From assembly GCA_902787825.1 (NCBI GenBank), contig CADAHS010000003.1:1-64000 (forward strand): a stretch of 64,000 nucleotides of DNA, read 5' to 3'. Of this stretch, positions 51,986 through 59,795 are shown piece by piece. The notes under the pieces were generated by a model. That model made no database searches. It saw only the letters and a list, made by a program, of their open reading frames with translations, and was not told the origin of the DNA. Position 1 is the stretch's first letter. Every line of letters starts with the position of its first letter. The translations under genes and the position numbers were made by a program. Source of the DNA: an uncultured Ruminococcus sp. Lineage in GTDB: Bacteria; Bacillota; Clostridia; Oscillospirales; Ruminococcaceae.

Positions 51986-52795
51986 TCAGTTGACAGATTC
52001 GCCACTGTGCAGGGCAATGAGTTTATCTCCCATGATCTGCTTCATCAGATCAAATGCAGCAATGCCTGTGCAGTGACCGCTGTAAAAGACAGTATCAAGC
52101 TGTGAAAGCTCCTGCGCTGTCTGAATAATAACAGCTTTCTCTTCTTCGGTATGCTCGCCCTCACGCTTCATCATATGGAATCCCGTGATAACGTAGTCGG
52201 GATAGCTGTCAAACAGCTCCTTATATTTATCAAGTATATTGAGTATGCCGTTATGAGCGCAGCCCGACAGCAGCCAGCGTTTGCCGTTTTGCGTGATAAC
52301 GAGGCATTGCTCATGACGAAAATCGTCCTCGATCTTCTCATTGTTTTTTATACAGGACAGCTTTTTGTTACCCTGCGGATAGCACCGCCTGCCTTTGATA
52401 CCGCTGAACAGGAACAGCTCATCATCAAGCTGCATATCGCCGTCAATCAGCCGAACATTAGGTAGTTTGAGTATATCAGTATCAATGCCGATATAGCGTT
52501 CACCGTTGTAATGCGGCTCGGCTGCCGTTCTTTGCAGGATGATCTGTGCAGTGTTATTGAGTTTTGAAAAGGGCAATATACCGCCCGAATGGTCATAGTG
52601 ACCGTGACTGAGGATAACAGTATCGACGGCAGACAGGTCAATGCCAAGAGCTTCGGCGTTCTTCACAACTGCGTCCGTCTGCCCTGTGTCGAGCAGGAGT
52701 TTATGCTTTTGTGTCTCGATATAGATGCATAGTCCGTGTTCTGCGATACACTTTTCATTGCCGCAGGAGTTTTCTACAAGTGTGACTATCTTCAT
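51986..52795 (-). CDS. MBL-fold metallohydrolase
   Basis: A 269-residue metallo-beta-lactamase fold enzyme. LLLDTGQTD, then LSHGHYDHSGG (metal ligands HxHxDH), LLSGCAHNG with a later His, and a C-terminal HCTG with DTVFYSGHC. It resembles the branch annotated as dihydropterin phosphate-synthase-like (MptA-neighbour) hydrolases, whose true reaction is often unknown. Its ATG shares an A with the stop of the NifX-like gene (TGATG), so the two are coupled. Confidence 0.85.
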   Translation of the reverse strand: MKIVTLVENSCGNEKCIAEHGLCIYIETQKHKLLLDTGQTDAVVKNAEALGIDLSAVDTVILSHGHYDHSGGILPFSKLNNTAQIILQRTAAEPHYNGERYIGIDTDILKLPNVRLIDGDMQLDDELFLFSGIKGRRCYPQGNKKLSCIKNNEKIEDDFRHEQCLVITQNGKRWLLSGCAHNGILNILDKYKELFDSYPDYVITGFHMMKREGEHTEEEKAVIIQTAQELSQLDTVFYSGHCTGIAAFDLMKQIMGDKLIALHSGESVN

Positions 52796-53181
52796 CAGCG
52801 ATCACCGCAGCCGTGGCTTGCACAGGTATGACCTATGCCGTGTTCGTGGTGATGATCGCAGGTCGGGTTATCGTTTTGGACAAGCTTTTGTGCAAGGAAA
52901 GCCTGTACAGCTTCGTCGGCACTGCCCATATTTCCTCCGTAGAGGGTGATACCAGCCTCCTGCACAGCCATCTGTGCACCACCGCCAATACCGCCGCAGA
53001 TAAGCACATCTGCCTGAACACTTTTCAGAAATCCTGCCAAAGCGCCGTGCCCTGAACCGTTTGTGCCGACTACCTGTTCACCGATCACCTTACCGTCAGC
53101 AACATCGTAGAGCTTGAACTCTGACGTTCTGCCGAAATGCTGAAAGATCTGTCCGTTTTCATAAGTCACTGCAATTCTCAT
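52795..53181 (-). CDS. NifX/NifB-type dinitrogenase cofactor-domain protein
   Basis: About 128 residues: MRIAVTYENGQIFQHFGRT, DVLICGGIGGGAQMAV and a His/Cys-rich tail (CDHHHEHGIGHTC). This fold binds Fe-S or Mo/Fe clusters; in gut anaerobes without nitrogenase it often pairs with an MBL hydrolase, as here. GGAAAAAGGCATT precedes the ATG. The frame is open upstream and in line with a DUF134 fragment, so it once formed a two-domain protein. Confidence 0.85.
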   Translation of the reverse strand: MRIAVTYENGQIFQHFGRTSEFKLYDVADGKVIGEQVVGTNGSGHGALAGFLKSVQADVLICGGIGGGAQMAVQEAGITLYGGNMGSADEAVQAFLAQKLVQNDNPTCDHHHEHGIGHTCASHGCGDR

Positions 53182-53310
53182 AATGCCTTTTTCCTTTCGT
53201 TCGATCTCCTCGGAGACCGTGTTATCAAGAGTATAATTTCCGTCCAAAATAGCGATGCGTCTGCCCTCGACCAGAGCAGCTGCGAGCTTTTTTCTTACAC
53301 TGTAATATAC
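53182..53310 (-). pseudogene. C-terminal fragment of a DUF134 (UPF0251) helix-turn-helix domain
   Basis: In frame with the NifX-like gene lies YYSVRKKLAAALVEGRRIAI and then LDGNYTLDN, which matches the end of DUF134 proteins (S-ARKKIA-ALVNG-…GG-Y). A stop (TGA at 53147-53149 offset upstream, about 53347-53349) and missing N-terminal Cys boxes show that the rest is lost. Intact DUF134-NifX fusions are known in Clostridia. Confidence 0.5.
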
Positions 53311-53472
53311 CGCCGTTTCCGGCTTATGTCGAGTATGCTTTCTGAATCAAGATCAACAAAACTTTTGCTGTTTTCATCGTAATGCTTTGTTTTGAAGTAT
53401 CAGCCGCTTTTATGCCGGCTCTGAGCCGAGTTCAAAACCTGTGAGCGTCAGCGCTTGGAAGAACAGCACTCT

Positions 53473-54909
53473 TTACTTTGAGTAGAATCTCTGGTTTCTG
53501 CTTGTCGGTTTATCCGGTATCTCCATAAACAATTTGCCCTGCTCAACGAGTGGGATAACATACTTATTGATAGCATAAGTTGCAGATCTTATCCCAAGGA
53601 ATTCAGTGATCTCTTTTCGGCTGCGAGGCGTTTTACAAAATTGCTCAAGGGTAGGCTTATCCGCATTATTCTCCTGCATTTTTGCTTCTTCTTTAAGATG
53701 GAACGTAACGCAGAACTCACCACGGATAACTGCAAACTCAGGCTGAGGTAAACCATGCTGTTCAAGTTCGTTCCTTATTGTAGGGATACCGCTGTAACGA
53801 TTCTCTGTAACACCCATAAGCTCCAGAGCTGTGGCAAGTACAGGATTTCTTGTATCAGGCTGTGTTTTACCGAGGGCATCAAGAGTTGATCTGCCATACA
53901 GACCACCCGGATTTTTGATCTCAAGCCTGTCACTGAACACCATTATCTGAATCGGCATACCCTCTGTGTGAATACTGTAATCACGATGAACAAGAGCATT
54001 CAGTATTGCTTCACGAACAGCCTTAACAGGATAGTCGGGCTTATCCGTCCTCTTCGCCGTAATCGGATCAATTATAGTTTTGGTACGTGTATTCTTCTGA
54101 ACAAAGCGTATCGCATCTTCAAGCATTTCGGGGATAGTGCCCTCTATACGCTTGTTGTCAATAAACCTTTCACCGTCATCTCCCTTATCGCCTATCTGAG
54201 TTCCCTGCACACACACTGCAATTATACTCAGCTGCGGAAAGAATGCCTGCGGATAAAGTCCGAACAGCATTTCCGATGAAAGTGTAGGAATTTTATTGCG
54301 GCTGATGCTCATAAGCTCATATATCTTTTCATCATCAAGCCGTGCGAGGTTTGGTTTGCCAGATTTGAGTTTCAAAAGATAGTCAGCAAGTTTGACCTCG
54401 TCAAGTGATGACATATCTGCCCGTTCAACCGTTCGTATATCATCTCTGTACTTTTCACGGTAAGCCTCATAGCTGTAAACCTCATATTCGCTCATTGGTA
54501 TATCGGCTTCTCCGACACGCACATACGAGCCTTTGAGCCTTCCCTTGCCTTTATAAAAGCAGGGGCGCTTGGTTATATCTATTGGAGGGATCTCTGCTGA
54601 AACAACATTCTTTCCGTCTATCTGTGCGGCGGTGAAAACAGCCCTTACAGGCGGCTCCATCTGCTCGCATTGTTCAGACACCTGCTTTTGTATAAGCTGT
54701 ACATCGTCAACACCTACGACCTCAAAGCCTTCTTTTTCATCGATCCCAAAAACAATTATGCCGCCGTCATCCTGATTGGAAAAGCTGGACAGTGTATCAT
54801 ACAATCTGCTGCTTGCGGCAGTTTTGCTGCGCTTGACTTCTATCGTCTGAAACTCTGCTTTGACATTTACTATTTTCTCAACAAGTTCCTTCAATCCTGC
54901 TTCATTCAT
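53473..54909 (-). CDS. AlbA_2/Schlafen-type ATP-binding protein (RecG-like HATPase_c_4)
   Basis: About 478 residues. The N-terminal AlbA_2 domain (about 15-140) has EFQTIEVKRSKTA, LSSFSNQDDGGIIVFGIDE and the VRVG strand. The middle is the putative DNA-binding AAA_4/HATPase_c_4 part with REAILNALVHRDYS and ALELMGVTENRYSGIPTIRNEL. A C-terminal winged helix follows (RKEITEFLGIRSATYAINKYVIPLVEQG). Such proteins are transcription regulators or nucleic-acid enzymes, some in phage defence. The start is the ATG after AGAGGTGA. Its promoter lies within the phased repeat array directly upstream. Confidence 0.85.
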   Translation of the reverse strand: MNEAGLKELVEKIVNVKAEFQTIEVKRSKTAASSRLYDTLSSFSNQDDGGIIVFGIDEKEGFEVVGVDDVQLIQKQVSEQCEQMEPPVRAVFTAAQIDGKNVVSAEIPPIDITKRPCFYKGKGRLKGSYVRVGEADIPMSEYEVYSYEAYREKYRDDIRTVERADMSSLDEVKLADYLLKLKSGKPNLARLDDEKIYELMSISRNKIPTLSSEMLFGLYPQAFFPQLSIIAVCVQGTQIGDKGDDGERFIDNKRIEGTIPEMLEDAIRFVQKNTRTKTIIDPITAKRTDKPDYPVKAVREAILNALVHRDYSIHTEGMPIQIMVFSDRLEIKNPGGLYGRSTLDALGKTQPDTRNPVLATALELMGVTENRYSGIPTIRNELEQHGLPQPEFAVIRGEFCVTFHLKEEAKMQENNADKPTLEQFCKTPRSRKEITEFLGIRSATYAINKYVIPLVEQGKLFMEIPDKPTSRNQRFYSK

Positions 54910-54927
54910 TGAAATCACCTCTTATGA

Positions 54928-55102
54928 TTTTAAGTTTAGCACAAGAAGCTTAAAATGTCAAGTGAGAATTTTAAGTTTCATGGCAGAGATTTTAAGTTTT
55001 AAGGTCGAAATTTTAAGTTTCAAGCGTATATTTTAAGTTTTAGAGTCGAAATTTTAAGTTTTCAAAGTATAATTTAAGGTTTCGAGGGTACATTTTAAGT
55101 TT
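54928..55102. repeat. Phased array of TTTTAAGTTT sites
   Basis: The core TTTTAAGTTT occurs at 54928, 54969, 54990, 55011, 55031, 55052 and 55093, with a degenerate copy at about 55072 and an inverted CTTAAAAT at 54949 filling the one gap. The step is 20-21 bp, two helical turns, so all sites face one side of the helix and the A/T tracts are in phase. It covers the promoter of the AlbA_2 gene and the region to the end of the next gene. Confidence 0.9.
54933..54961 (-). promoter_or_regulatory. Promoter of the AlbA_2 gene inside the array
   Basis: On the minus strand, TTGACA (54956-54961) and TAAACT (54933-54938) are 17 bp apart; the -10 is formed by a repeat unit. Confidence 0.65.
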
Positions 55103-55410
55103 TAAACCTCGAACACGGCAATGTCCTCAAACAGAATACTGACCTTGTCGATCTTCTTATTGGTATGATAGTGTCCGCAGTACCACTTCTTGTATTCTAC
55201 GTTCTCCTCGATCTTGTCAAGCCACTGCTCCGTGGATTTATCAACTTTAGATTGGTCGATGCAGGACAGGAACACCTCTGTCGGTTCGTACTTCAGCGGC
55301 GTGGTATGGCTGAGGATAATAAGAATGTCGTCCTCTGTTGTTTCAAACCTGCGGCAGAACTCATGAACCCGCCTGAAATCACCGTGCGTGTCACCTGTAA
55401 TGTAGATCAT
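55102..55410 (-). pseudogene. Metallophosphoesterase with internal deletion
   Basis: 102 residues. The start (MIYITGDTHGDF, first metal motif) joins directly to the end of the fold (LSHTTPLKYEP and WYCGHYHT). The central GDxxD and GNHE motifs, roughly 110-130 residues, are missing; relatives are about 230 residues. The junction lies after DDILIIL. The promoter and GGAGAGAACACT ribosome site remain intact, so a short protein may be made, but it cannot form the two-metal site. Confidence 0.75.
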
Positions 55411-55440
55411 AGTGTTCTCTCCTGTTATTATATTTGTGTT

Positions 55441-55469
55441 AGTATATCTTTTTGTACGGATATTGTCAA
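55441..55469 (-). promoter_or_regulatory. Promoter of the deleted phosphoesterase gene
   Basis: On the minus strand, TTGACA (55464-55469) and TATACT (55441-55446) are 17 bp apart. Confidence 0.7.
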
Positions 55470-55619
55470 GCTGAAAACAACGCAGATAAACAAATAACTA
55501 ACACTCTGCATGAAGAGCTTGTCGGTGTTTGCTCAGTTGTTGCAAAATACGCAACAACTCAAAACTAAGATGACGAGAGGTAACAAGAGATAATCCTATT
55601 AAGCAAAAAACAAATGATA

Positions 55620-55865
55620 TTAGCGTTTGGAGATTTTTTTAATCTTCTTATACCCATCTGTACCATCAATTTCCAACAAAGAGTACTTCTTGATATACTT
55701 TTCCAAGCTTAACGTAATCTGCTTTGGAGTATATGACGTATAATAGTTTTCGTTAATAAGATTAAGAATTAGCTGTTTACTATCTTTTAAACTTTTAGGA
55801 GTGGAAGCAAATCCCCTTTCAACTATTCCTTTTTGGTTTTCAGTTTTGCTATCTTTTTCTAGTGC
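55620..55865 (-). pseudogene. Open frame without start after the HEPN/Sel1 gene
   Basis: Eighty-one sense codons follow the HEPN/Sel1 stop in the -1 frame (ending KYSLLEIDGTDGYKKIKKIS, then KR), with no ATG or GTG. The composition matches the upstream gene, and LEKYIKKYSLLE looks helical. It is either the frameshifted C terminus of the HEPN/Sel1 protein or a decayed neighbour. No slippery heptamer is visible at the junction. Beyond it, to 55470, I see nothing. Confidence 0.5.
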
Positions 55866-57124
55866 TTATTTTCATCGTTCTTCTTTCTCATAATACGTTT
55901 TTTAGTTTCTTCAATTTCTTTAATCATATCTACATCTTGAGTTTTCGCCATATCACACCAATGCAAAGCTAAATCATAATTACCTTTTTTCTTTTCTTCT
56001 TTTGCAAAACCAATACATGTACTTACATCTCCAAGTTCGGCTGCTTTTACAAGTAATTTTTGAGCTTTTTCTTGGTCGGCATTTGTACTGAATCCACAGG
56101 AATAAAAATCACTAAGCATCTTTACAGCTTTTGGGTAGTTTTGTTTTGCTGATAATTCTATCCATTTAAAGCATTCTATTTTTGATTGTTCTTCGTTGCC
56201 ATAGAAACCTTCGCGATATAATATCATACCATATTCATACTGTGCAGCAGCAAATCCTTTTTCGGCAGAACGCTTTAACCAGAATTGAGCTTTAATATTG
56301 TCATTTCCGGCTATCCCCCCACGATAATAGAACATACCTAAATAATAACTTGCCTCAATATTTAGTCCATTAGCTGCTTTGTAAAACCAATAGAAAGCTT
56401 TTCCTTCATCTCTTTTGACTCGATGACCATAATAATAAGCTTTTGCAAGTTTAACTTGAAAGTCTACCTGTCCCTGTTCAGCCAGGTGAGTTATTTCACT
56501 CAAATCTTCTGTAACGCCTATTTCGGAGTTGTGAATCGAATCCATCGCTAACCAGTGTTCTGAACGAAGCGTAGATTCAATGTCTTTAGCAATAAAATAG
56601 ATTTGTTTCCATTCATCACATGAAGTTTGATGTTTCATATTTAACACAGCAAAGTTGGCAATACAGTTGGCATAAAAGAGCTGATCATAATACCAATTTA
56701 ATGCTTCAGAGTCAGGTATTGGTTGCCGAGTATGAGCTAAGGTGTTTCTGGCATCCTTAATGCTTTCCGCATGGTCTTTGAGCAAATAATCATTTTTATC
56801 TTTTGATTCGTCATCTTTTTTAGAATAGATTCCATCTTTCTCAAGATAATACTTAATTATCGTATAGAGTGATGAAGTGTCAAGTGAATCAAGAGTGAAA
56901 TTCTGTTCGCCCTTATCAAAATTCTTATGAATACTCATATAGTTATCTTTGTGTTTACCTTGAATTTCTTTATCAACAGTTTTCTTTAGTTCTTTTTTCC
57001 AAATTTCAGTTTTTCCTTGTTCTTTAATTCGAGTTAGGATAAAAAGCTGTAGGGCTTTTGCTGATAAATTAATGATTTCCGTATTATTTTTAGATAGAAT
57101 ATCTTTCCAAAATGCATCAAACAT
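55859..57124 (-). CDS. HEPN-like domain protein with Sel1/TPR repeats
   Basis: 421 residues. The N-terminal 150 are helical and contain DARNTLAHTR, fitting RNxxxH (R126, N127, H131), the catalytic motif of HEPN ribonucleases, in a Swt1-like setting. Residues about 215-400 hold four or five Sel1 repeats (AKAYYYGHRVKRDEGKAFYW, LGMFYYRGGIAGNDNIKAQF, YGMILYREGFYGNEEQSKIE). Sel1 arrays bind proteins. Base composition is more AT-rich than the core genes. The ATG overlaps the WYL stop by 8 bp, so the two are co-translated. A regulated toxin or defence effector is the leading idea; this is inference. Confidence 0.78.
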   Translation of the reverse strand: MFDAFWKDILSKNNTEIINLSAKALQLFILTRIKEQGKTEIWKKELKKTVDKEIQGKHKDNYMSIHKNFDKGEQNFTLDSLDTSSLYTIIKYYLEKDGIYSKKDDESKDKNDYLLKDHAESIKDARNTLAHTRQPIPDSEALNWYYDQLFYANCIANFAVLNMKHQTSCDEWKQIYFIAKDIESTLRSEHWLAMDSIHNSEIGVTEDLSEITHLAEQGQVDFQVKLAKAYYYGHRVKRDEGKAFYWFYKAANGLNIEASYYLGMFYYRGGIAGNDNIKAQFWLKRSAEKGFAAAQYEYGMILYREGFYGNEEQSKIECFKWIELSAKQNYPKAVKMLSDFYSCGFSTNADQEKAQKLLVKAAELGDVSTCIGFAKEEKKKGNYDLALHWCDMAKTQDVDMIKEIEETKKRIMRKKNDENKH

Positions 57125-58163
57125 TTTTAACTACCTCCTTTTCCTTATACGCAGAAACTACATTTTGATGAAAATCTTTTATTCTTTGAACAAGCGAGTT
57201 TGGAGAGCAAATAATAGCCGTATCTGCATGAAACTTTCTGAAATATTGAAATGCTTGTTCTTCAGAACAATTAAAGTAGTAATAATGCTTCCCTTGATGC
57301 TCTTGTACACGGATATATTGAGGTCTCCCTAGATATATACGGTTATATAGTTCCGTTCCTTTGTCATTCAATTCCACACATATCTCAACATCCGAATTGA
57401 TCGCATACTGTGGTGCTGTATGTATAGTTCGCTCACATAATTTCTCCAGTTCTTTAGTAATCGGCGGAATGTTTGAAGTTGTCTTTACTGTTTTTATTCT
57501 GCTTAATCTATACGAAATAACCTCTTGTCTGTTGGTTTTTGTATTTATTTCCGTACAGATCAAATAGTTGAACATTTCATCCTTACCAACAGCGATCTTG
57601 TACGGATTGACATTATGGAACTGTTTGCTATCCTTTTTCAAAGAAAAAGCGATTGGGCACTTTTCCTCGCACAAATCCTGAATGCGCTGATACTTTTCCT
57701 GGAATAGTATCCGCTCTCTTTCCCACATGGGTTTTCGGAAAAAGCTAAGTATCATTCTTCGCAAATAATTAGATAAGCTGTCTCGTCCGGCTAACTCTTC
57801 TTTTTCAATCCAACTAATGATACCTTCTGTGTCAGCTGTTGGTTTTAAAGATATCGCAACTGTCTTGGAGCTTTTATCATAATCCGAAAGTAGAAAATCA
57901 TCTTTCAGTATCTCTTCAGCAATCTCTGACCGTTTGCTTTCCGACAGATTGCACTTGCTAAGAGTATTCACGATAGATTTCCTGACCTTTGAATTTTCGT
58001 CCCTATATATGTCATGATAGCCACACAGCAGCATCGACAGAAACCTGTTACGATTGACCGTCCGGTTGTCCCTTTTCAGTATCTCAAATCTCATAGCATC
58101 AGTTATGATTTGATCCTTGATTTCCACCGAAACATATATATTGATCTTTTCTCTATATCCCAT
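57117..58163 (-). CDS. RHH-WYL regulator (WYL1-like)
   Basis: 348 residues. The N terminus (REKINIYVSVEIKDQIITDA, about 1-55) looks like a ribbon-helix-helix. Residues about 185-290 match a WYL domain (MFNYLICTEINTKTNRQEVI, then SYRLSRIKTV), and the C terminus (FNCSEEQAFQYFRKFHADTA) matches its WCX part. WYL domains bind ligands or nucleic acid and are common in defence islands. An RHH-WYL protein, WYL1, accompanies Ruminococcus type VI-D CRISPR and stimulates Cas13d; no Cas13d or array is present here. It heads an operon with the HEPN/Sel1 gene and has direct repeats on both sides of its promoter. Confidence 0.78.
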   Translation of the reverse strand: MGYREKINIYVSVEIKDQIITDAMRFEILKRDNRTVNRNRFLSMLLCGYHDIYRDENSKVRKSIVNTLSKCNLSESKRSEIAEEILKDDFLLSDYDKSSKTVAISLKPTADTEGIISWIEKEELAGRDSLSNYLRRMILSFFRKPMWERERILFQEKYQRIQDLCEEKCPIAFSLKKDSKQFHNVNPYKIAVGKDEMFNYLICTEINTKTNRQEVISYRLSRIKTVKTTSNIPPITKELEKLCERTIHTAPQYAINSDVEICVELNDKGTELYNRIYLGRPQYIRVQEHQGKHYYYFNCSEEQAFQYFRKFHADTAIICSPNSLVQRIKDFHQNVVSAYKEKEVVKNV

Positions 58164-58182
58164 AATGATCTCCTTCCTATCG

Positions 58183-58258
58183 CCGCCCCAAAAAGGGGCT
58201 GAATTATTCTTTGCTTAAATTATATCATCTCGTATTTACGTTGTCAACAGGGGCTGAA
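58183..58258 (-). promoter_or_regulatory. Promoter and repeats of the RHH-WYL operon
   Basis: On the minus strand, TTGACA (58242-58247) and TATAAT (58219-58224) are 17 bp apart. AGGGGCTGAA (plus strand) occurs exactly at 58194-58203, in the leader, and at 58249-58258, just upstream of the -35. The first also forms GCCCC-AAAAA-GGGGC. These look like operators for the RHH protein. Confidence 0.7.
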
Positions 58259-58298
58259 AATAATAACAAATCAGACATTTTCATCTCGAAAAAATCTT

Positions 58299-58304
58299 GT
58301 TATA
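58299..58304 (+). promoter_or_regulatory. Probable -10 of the small-protein cluster
   Basis: TATAAT, preceded by TTTTCA at 17 bp, a weak -35. It lies 57 bp before the first small gene and is divergent from the WYL promoter. Confidence 0.45.
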
Positions 58305-58360
58305 ATGTTAGTAGAAGAGATAACAACACAAGACTGAAAGGTTTGACAAGGAGGCTTATT

Positions 58361-58711
58361 ATGGACAAGGTTATTGCAACGATCGCCGCAGAGGGAATAC
58401 CGGCTTGCGTGTTAAAAATAGCTCTTAATGCCACCAAACTGCATGGTGGGGCTCGATTAACAAGAGCACTCTCATCAATTGGACCCGGAGGCATGATTGG
58501 CGGATTGCTTTCTCTGGGTGTGATCCAAGCCACTGCTTATTGCTTAACGAAAGAAGCAATTGAACGGATCTATATGAATGCAATCCGCCAAATGTATGAA
58601 GATGGGATATCACATGAAGAGATAATGTCAACTATTGACGAATACAGAATATCCCCGGAATTGAGGGATCGCTTAAAAAGTGAAGCGGTTTACTGTTCTA
58701 CATCATACTAA
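58361..58711 (+). CDS. Small glycine-rich hydrophobic protein (cluster gene 1)
   Basis: 116 residues from the ATG after AAGGAGGCTTATT. A central hydrophobic segment contains GPGGMIGGLLSLGV, a glycine-zipper pattern that could insert in a membrane. The C-terminal half is amphipathic (TKEAIERIYMNAIRQMYEDG, ISHEEIMSTIDEY). This half is paralogous to the last gene of the cluster (TRDIVERCYIHRVHRLLDEG, SPELVISAIE). No named family. It could be a membrane-acting effector. Confidence 0.65.
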   Translation: MDKVIATIAAEGIPACVLKIALNATKLHGGARLTRALSSIGPGGMIGGLLSLGVIQATAYCLTKEAIERIYMNAIRQMYEDGISHEEIMSTIDEYRISPELRDRLKSEAVYCSTSY

Positions 58712-58733
58712 CGATCACAAGGAGGAAATACAT

Positions 58734-58973
58734 ATGAAACATACATGCTTGGTATGCGGCGGAGATATGAAGCACATCAAAGATAGAGACTGGGTCTGCA
58801 CCGAGTGTGGTGCGGATGCCTGGATGGGTGATTACGGTTGCCTATGCTTTGATGCCGATTTGTTTGATGATGAAGACGACGAGATATATTACGATGATAT
58901 CCCTGTAGGCTGTGCAGCATGCGGCGGAGACTACCCAAATTGCAAGACAAGCTGCCCTATGTTTGATGACTAG
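58734..58973 (+). CDS. Small Cys-rich zinc-ribbon protein (cluster gene 2)
   Basis: 79 residues, very acidic, with CLVCGGDMKH…CTECGADAW as one zinc-ribbon pair and CAACGGDYPNCKTSC as a second Cys cluster. AAGGAGGAAATACAT precedes the start. It lies 22 bp after cluster gene 1. It probably binds zinc and a protein or nucleic acid partner; no specific family known to me. A terminator follows. Confidence 0.65.
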   Translation: MKHTCLVCGGDMKHIKDRDWVCTECGADAWMGDYGCLCFDADLFDDEDDEIYYDDIPVGCAACGGDYPNCKTSCPMFDD

Positions 58974-59005
58974 TACATAACCATACGTTTTAGTACTCAA
59001 CTTTA

Positions 59006-59042
59006 AAAATAGAGCTGCCCACAGTTGACAGCTCTATTTTCT
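59006..59042 (+). terminator. Terminator inside the small-protein cluster
   Basis: AAAATAGAGCTG pairs exactly with CAGCTCTATTTT. A possible -10, TATACT, follows at 59083-59088. Confidence 0.8.
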
Positions 59043-59177
59043 CCACTGGAATCCATTTTTATATTGCCGTATTTTTGTGTGTTATACTGAAATCACAAAA
59101 GGAAACCGAGGTAACACACGATTATGCTGCTGACTGCCAAAACACACGAAACTACAAAATGATAGGAGGGAAATAAT

Positions 59178-59399
59178 ATGCAGATGTGTCCGGATTGCGA
59201 CAGAGTATACGACGAATCGGAGTACAGCAGATGCCCATACTGTTCCGGTGAGTTGTCAATGGAAACAGGCGAAACGAAGGTAAAAAACTGCCCTAATTGC
59301 GGAGGTATTATGTATTGGGATGATGAATGGCTTTGTTCAAATTGCGACCACACCATCGACACCGACGAGGATGATTATGACTTCATTGCAGTTGATTGA
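59178..59399 (+). CDS. Small double zinc-ribbon protein (cluster gene 3)
   Basis: 73 residues: MQMCPDCDRVYDESEYSRCP then YC gives one four-Cys ribbon, and CPNCGGIMYWDDEWLCSNCD a second, followed by an acidic tail. AGGAGGGAAATAAT precedes the start. It is similar in type to cluster gene 2, though not clearly homologous. Zinc binding is expected; function unknown. Confidence 0.68.
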   Translation: MQMCPDCDRVYDESEYSRCPYCSGELSMETGETKVKNCPNCGGIMYWDDEWLCSNCDHTIDTDEDDYDFIAVD

Positions 59400-59439
59400 G
59401 AATAGTGCTAAATAAGATCAAAACAAGGAGAGGATAAAC

Positions 59440-59772
59440 ATGAATATAACAAACGAAGAAAAGAACCTGCTGGCAAAACTCGCAAGCGGTGAACTTGACG
59501 GACAGGTGGGCGAAGAAAGCCTCGACACAGATCGCAAGGATATATACTGCGGTATGTTCATCAAGAACGGCGAGCCTGTTGCATACCTTCAGACGGAAGC
59601 ACCGAGGTTTATTGGCGGCAAGGAAAACGAGAAGATACCCGGAAAGCGTTCCGAGAAACTCTACAACACCGACGAGTATAAGCTGGAGTTCCTGCGTGAA
59701 TATGGCTGGCTTATGGATGATGAAGATGCACGCAAATACAGTATGAAGTTCAGATCCGAAAAAAGATCATAA
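59440..59772 (+). CDS. Hypothetical 110-aa protein (cluster gene 4)
   Basis: A soluble, acidic 110-residue protein (EEKNLLAKLASGELDGQVGE, IYCGMFIKNGEPVAYLQTEA). No family recognised. AGGAGAGGATAAAC precedes the start, 40 bp after cluster gene 3. Its stop lies 23 bp before cluster gene 5, so it is probably translated in the same operon. Confidence 0.62.
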   Translation: MNITNEEKNLLAKLASGELDGQVGEESLDTDRKDIYCGMFIKNGEPVAYLQTEAPRFIGGKENEKIPGKRSEKLYNTDEYKLEFLREYGWLMDDEDARKYSMKFRSEKRS

Positions 59773-59795
59773 GGAACAGGATATCAGGTGATAAA

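Noticed and set aside
54928..55102. The phased repeats as a CRISPR array or plasmid iterons
   Set aside because: Units are 10 bp with about 11-bp gaps, too short for CRISPR, and no replication initiator gene adjoins.
59123..59161. 12-codon leader frame before cluster gene 3
   Set aside because: Too short to support, with no regulatory feature around it.
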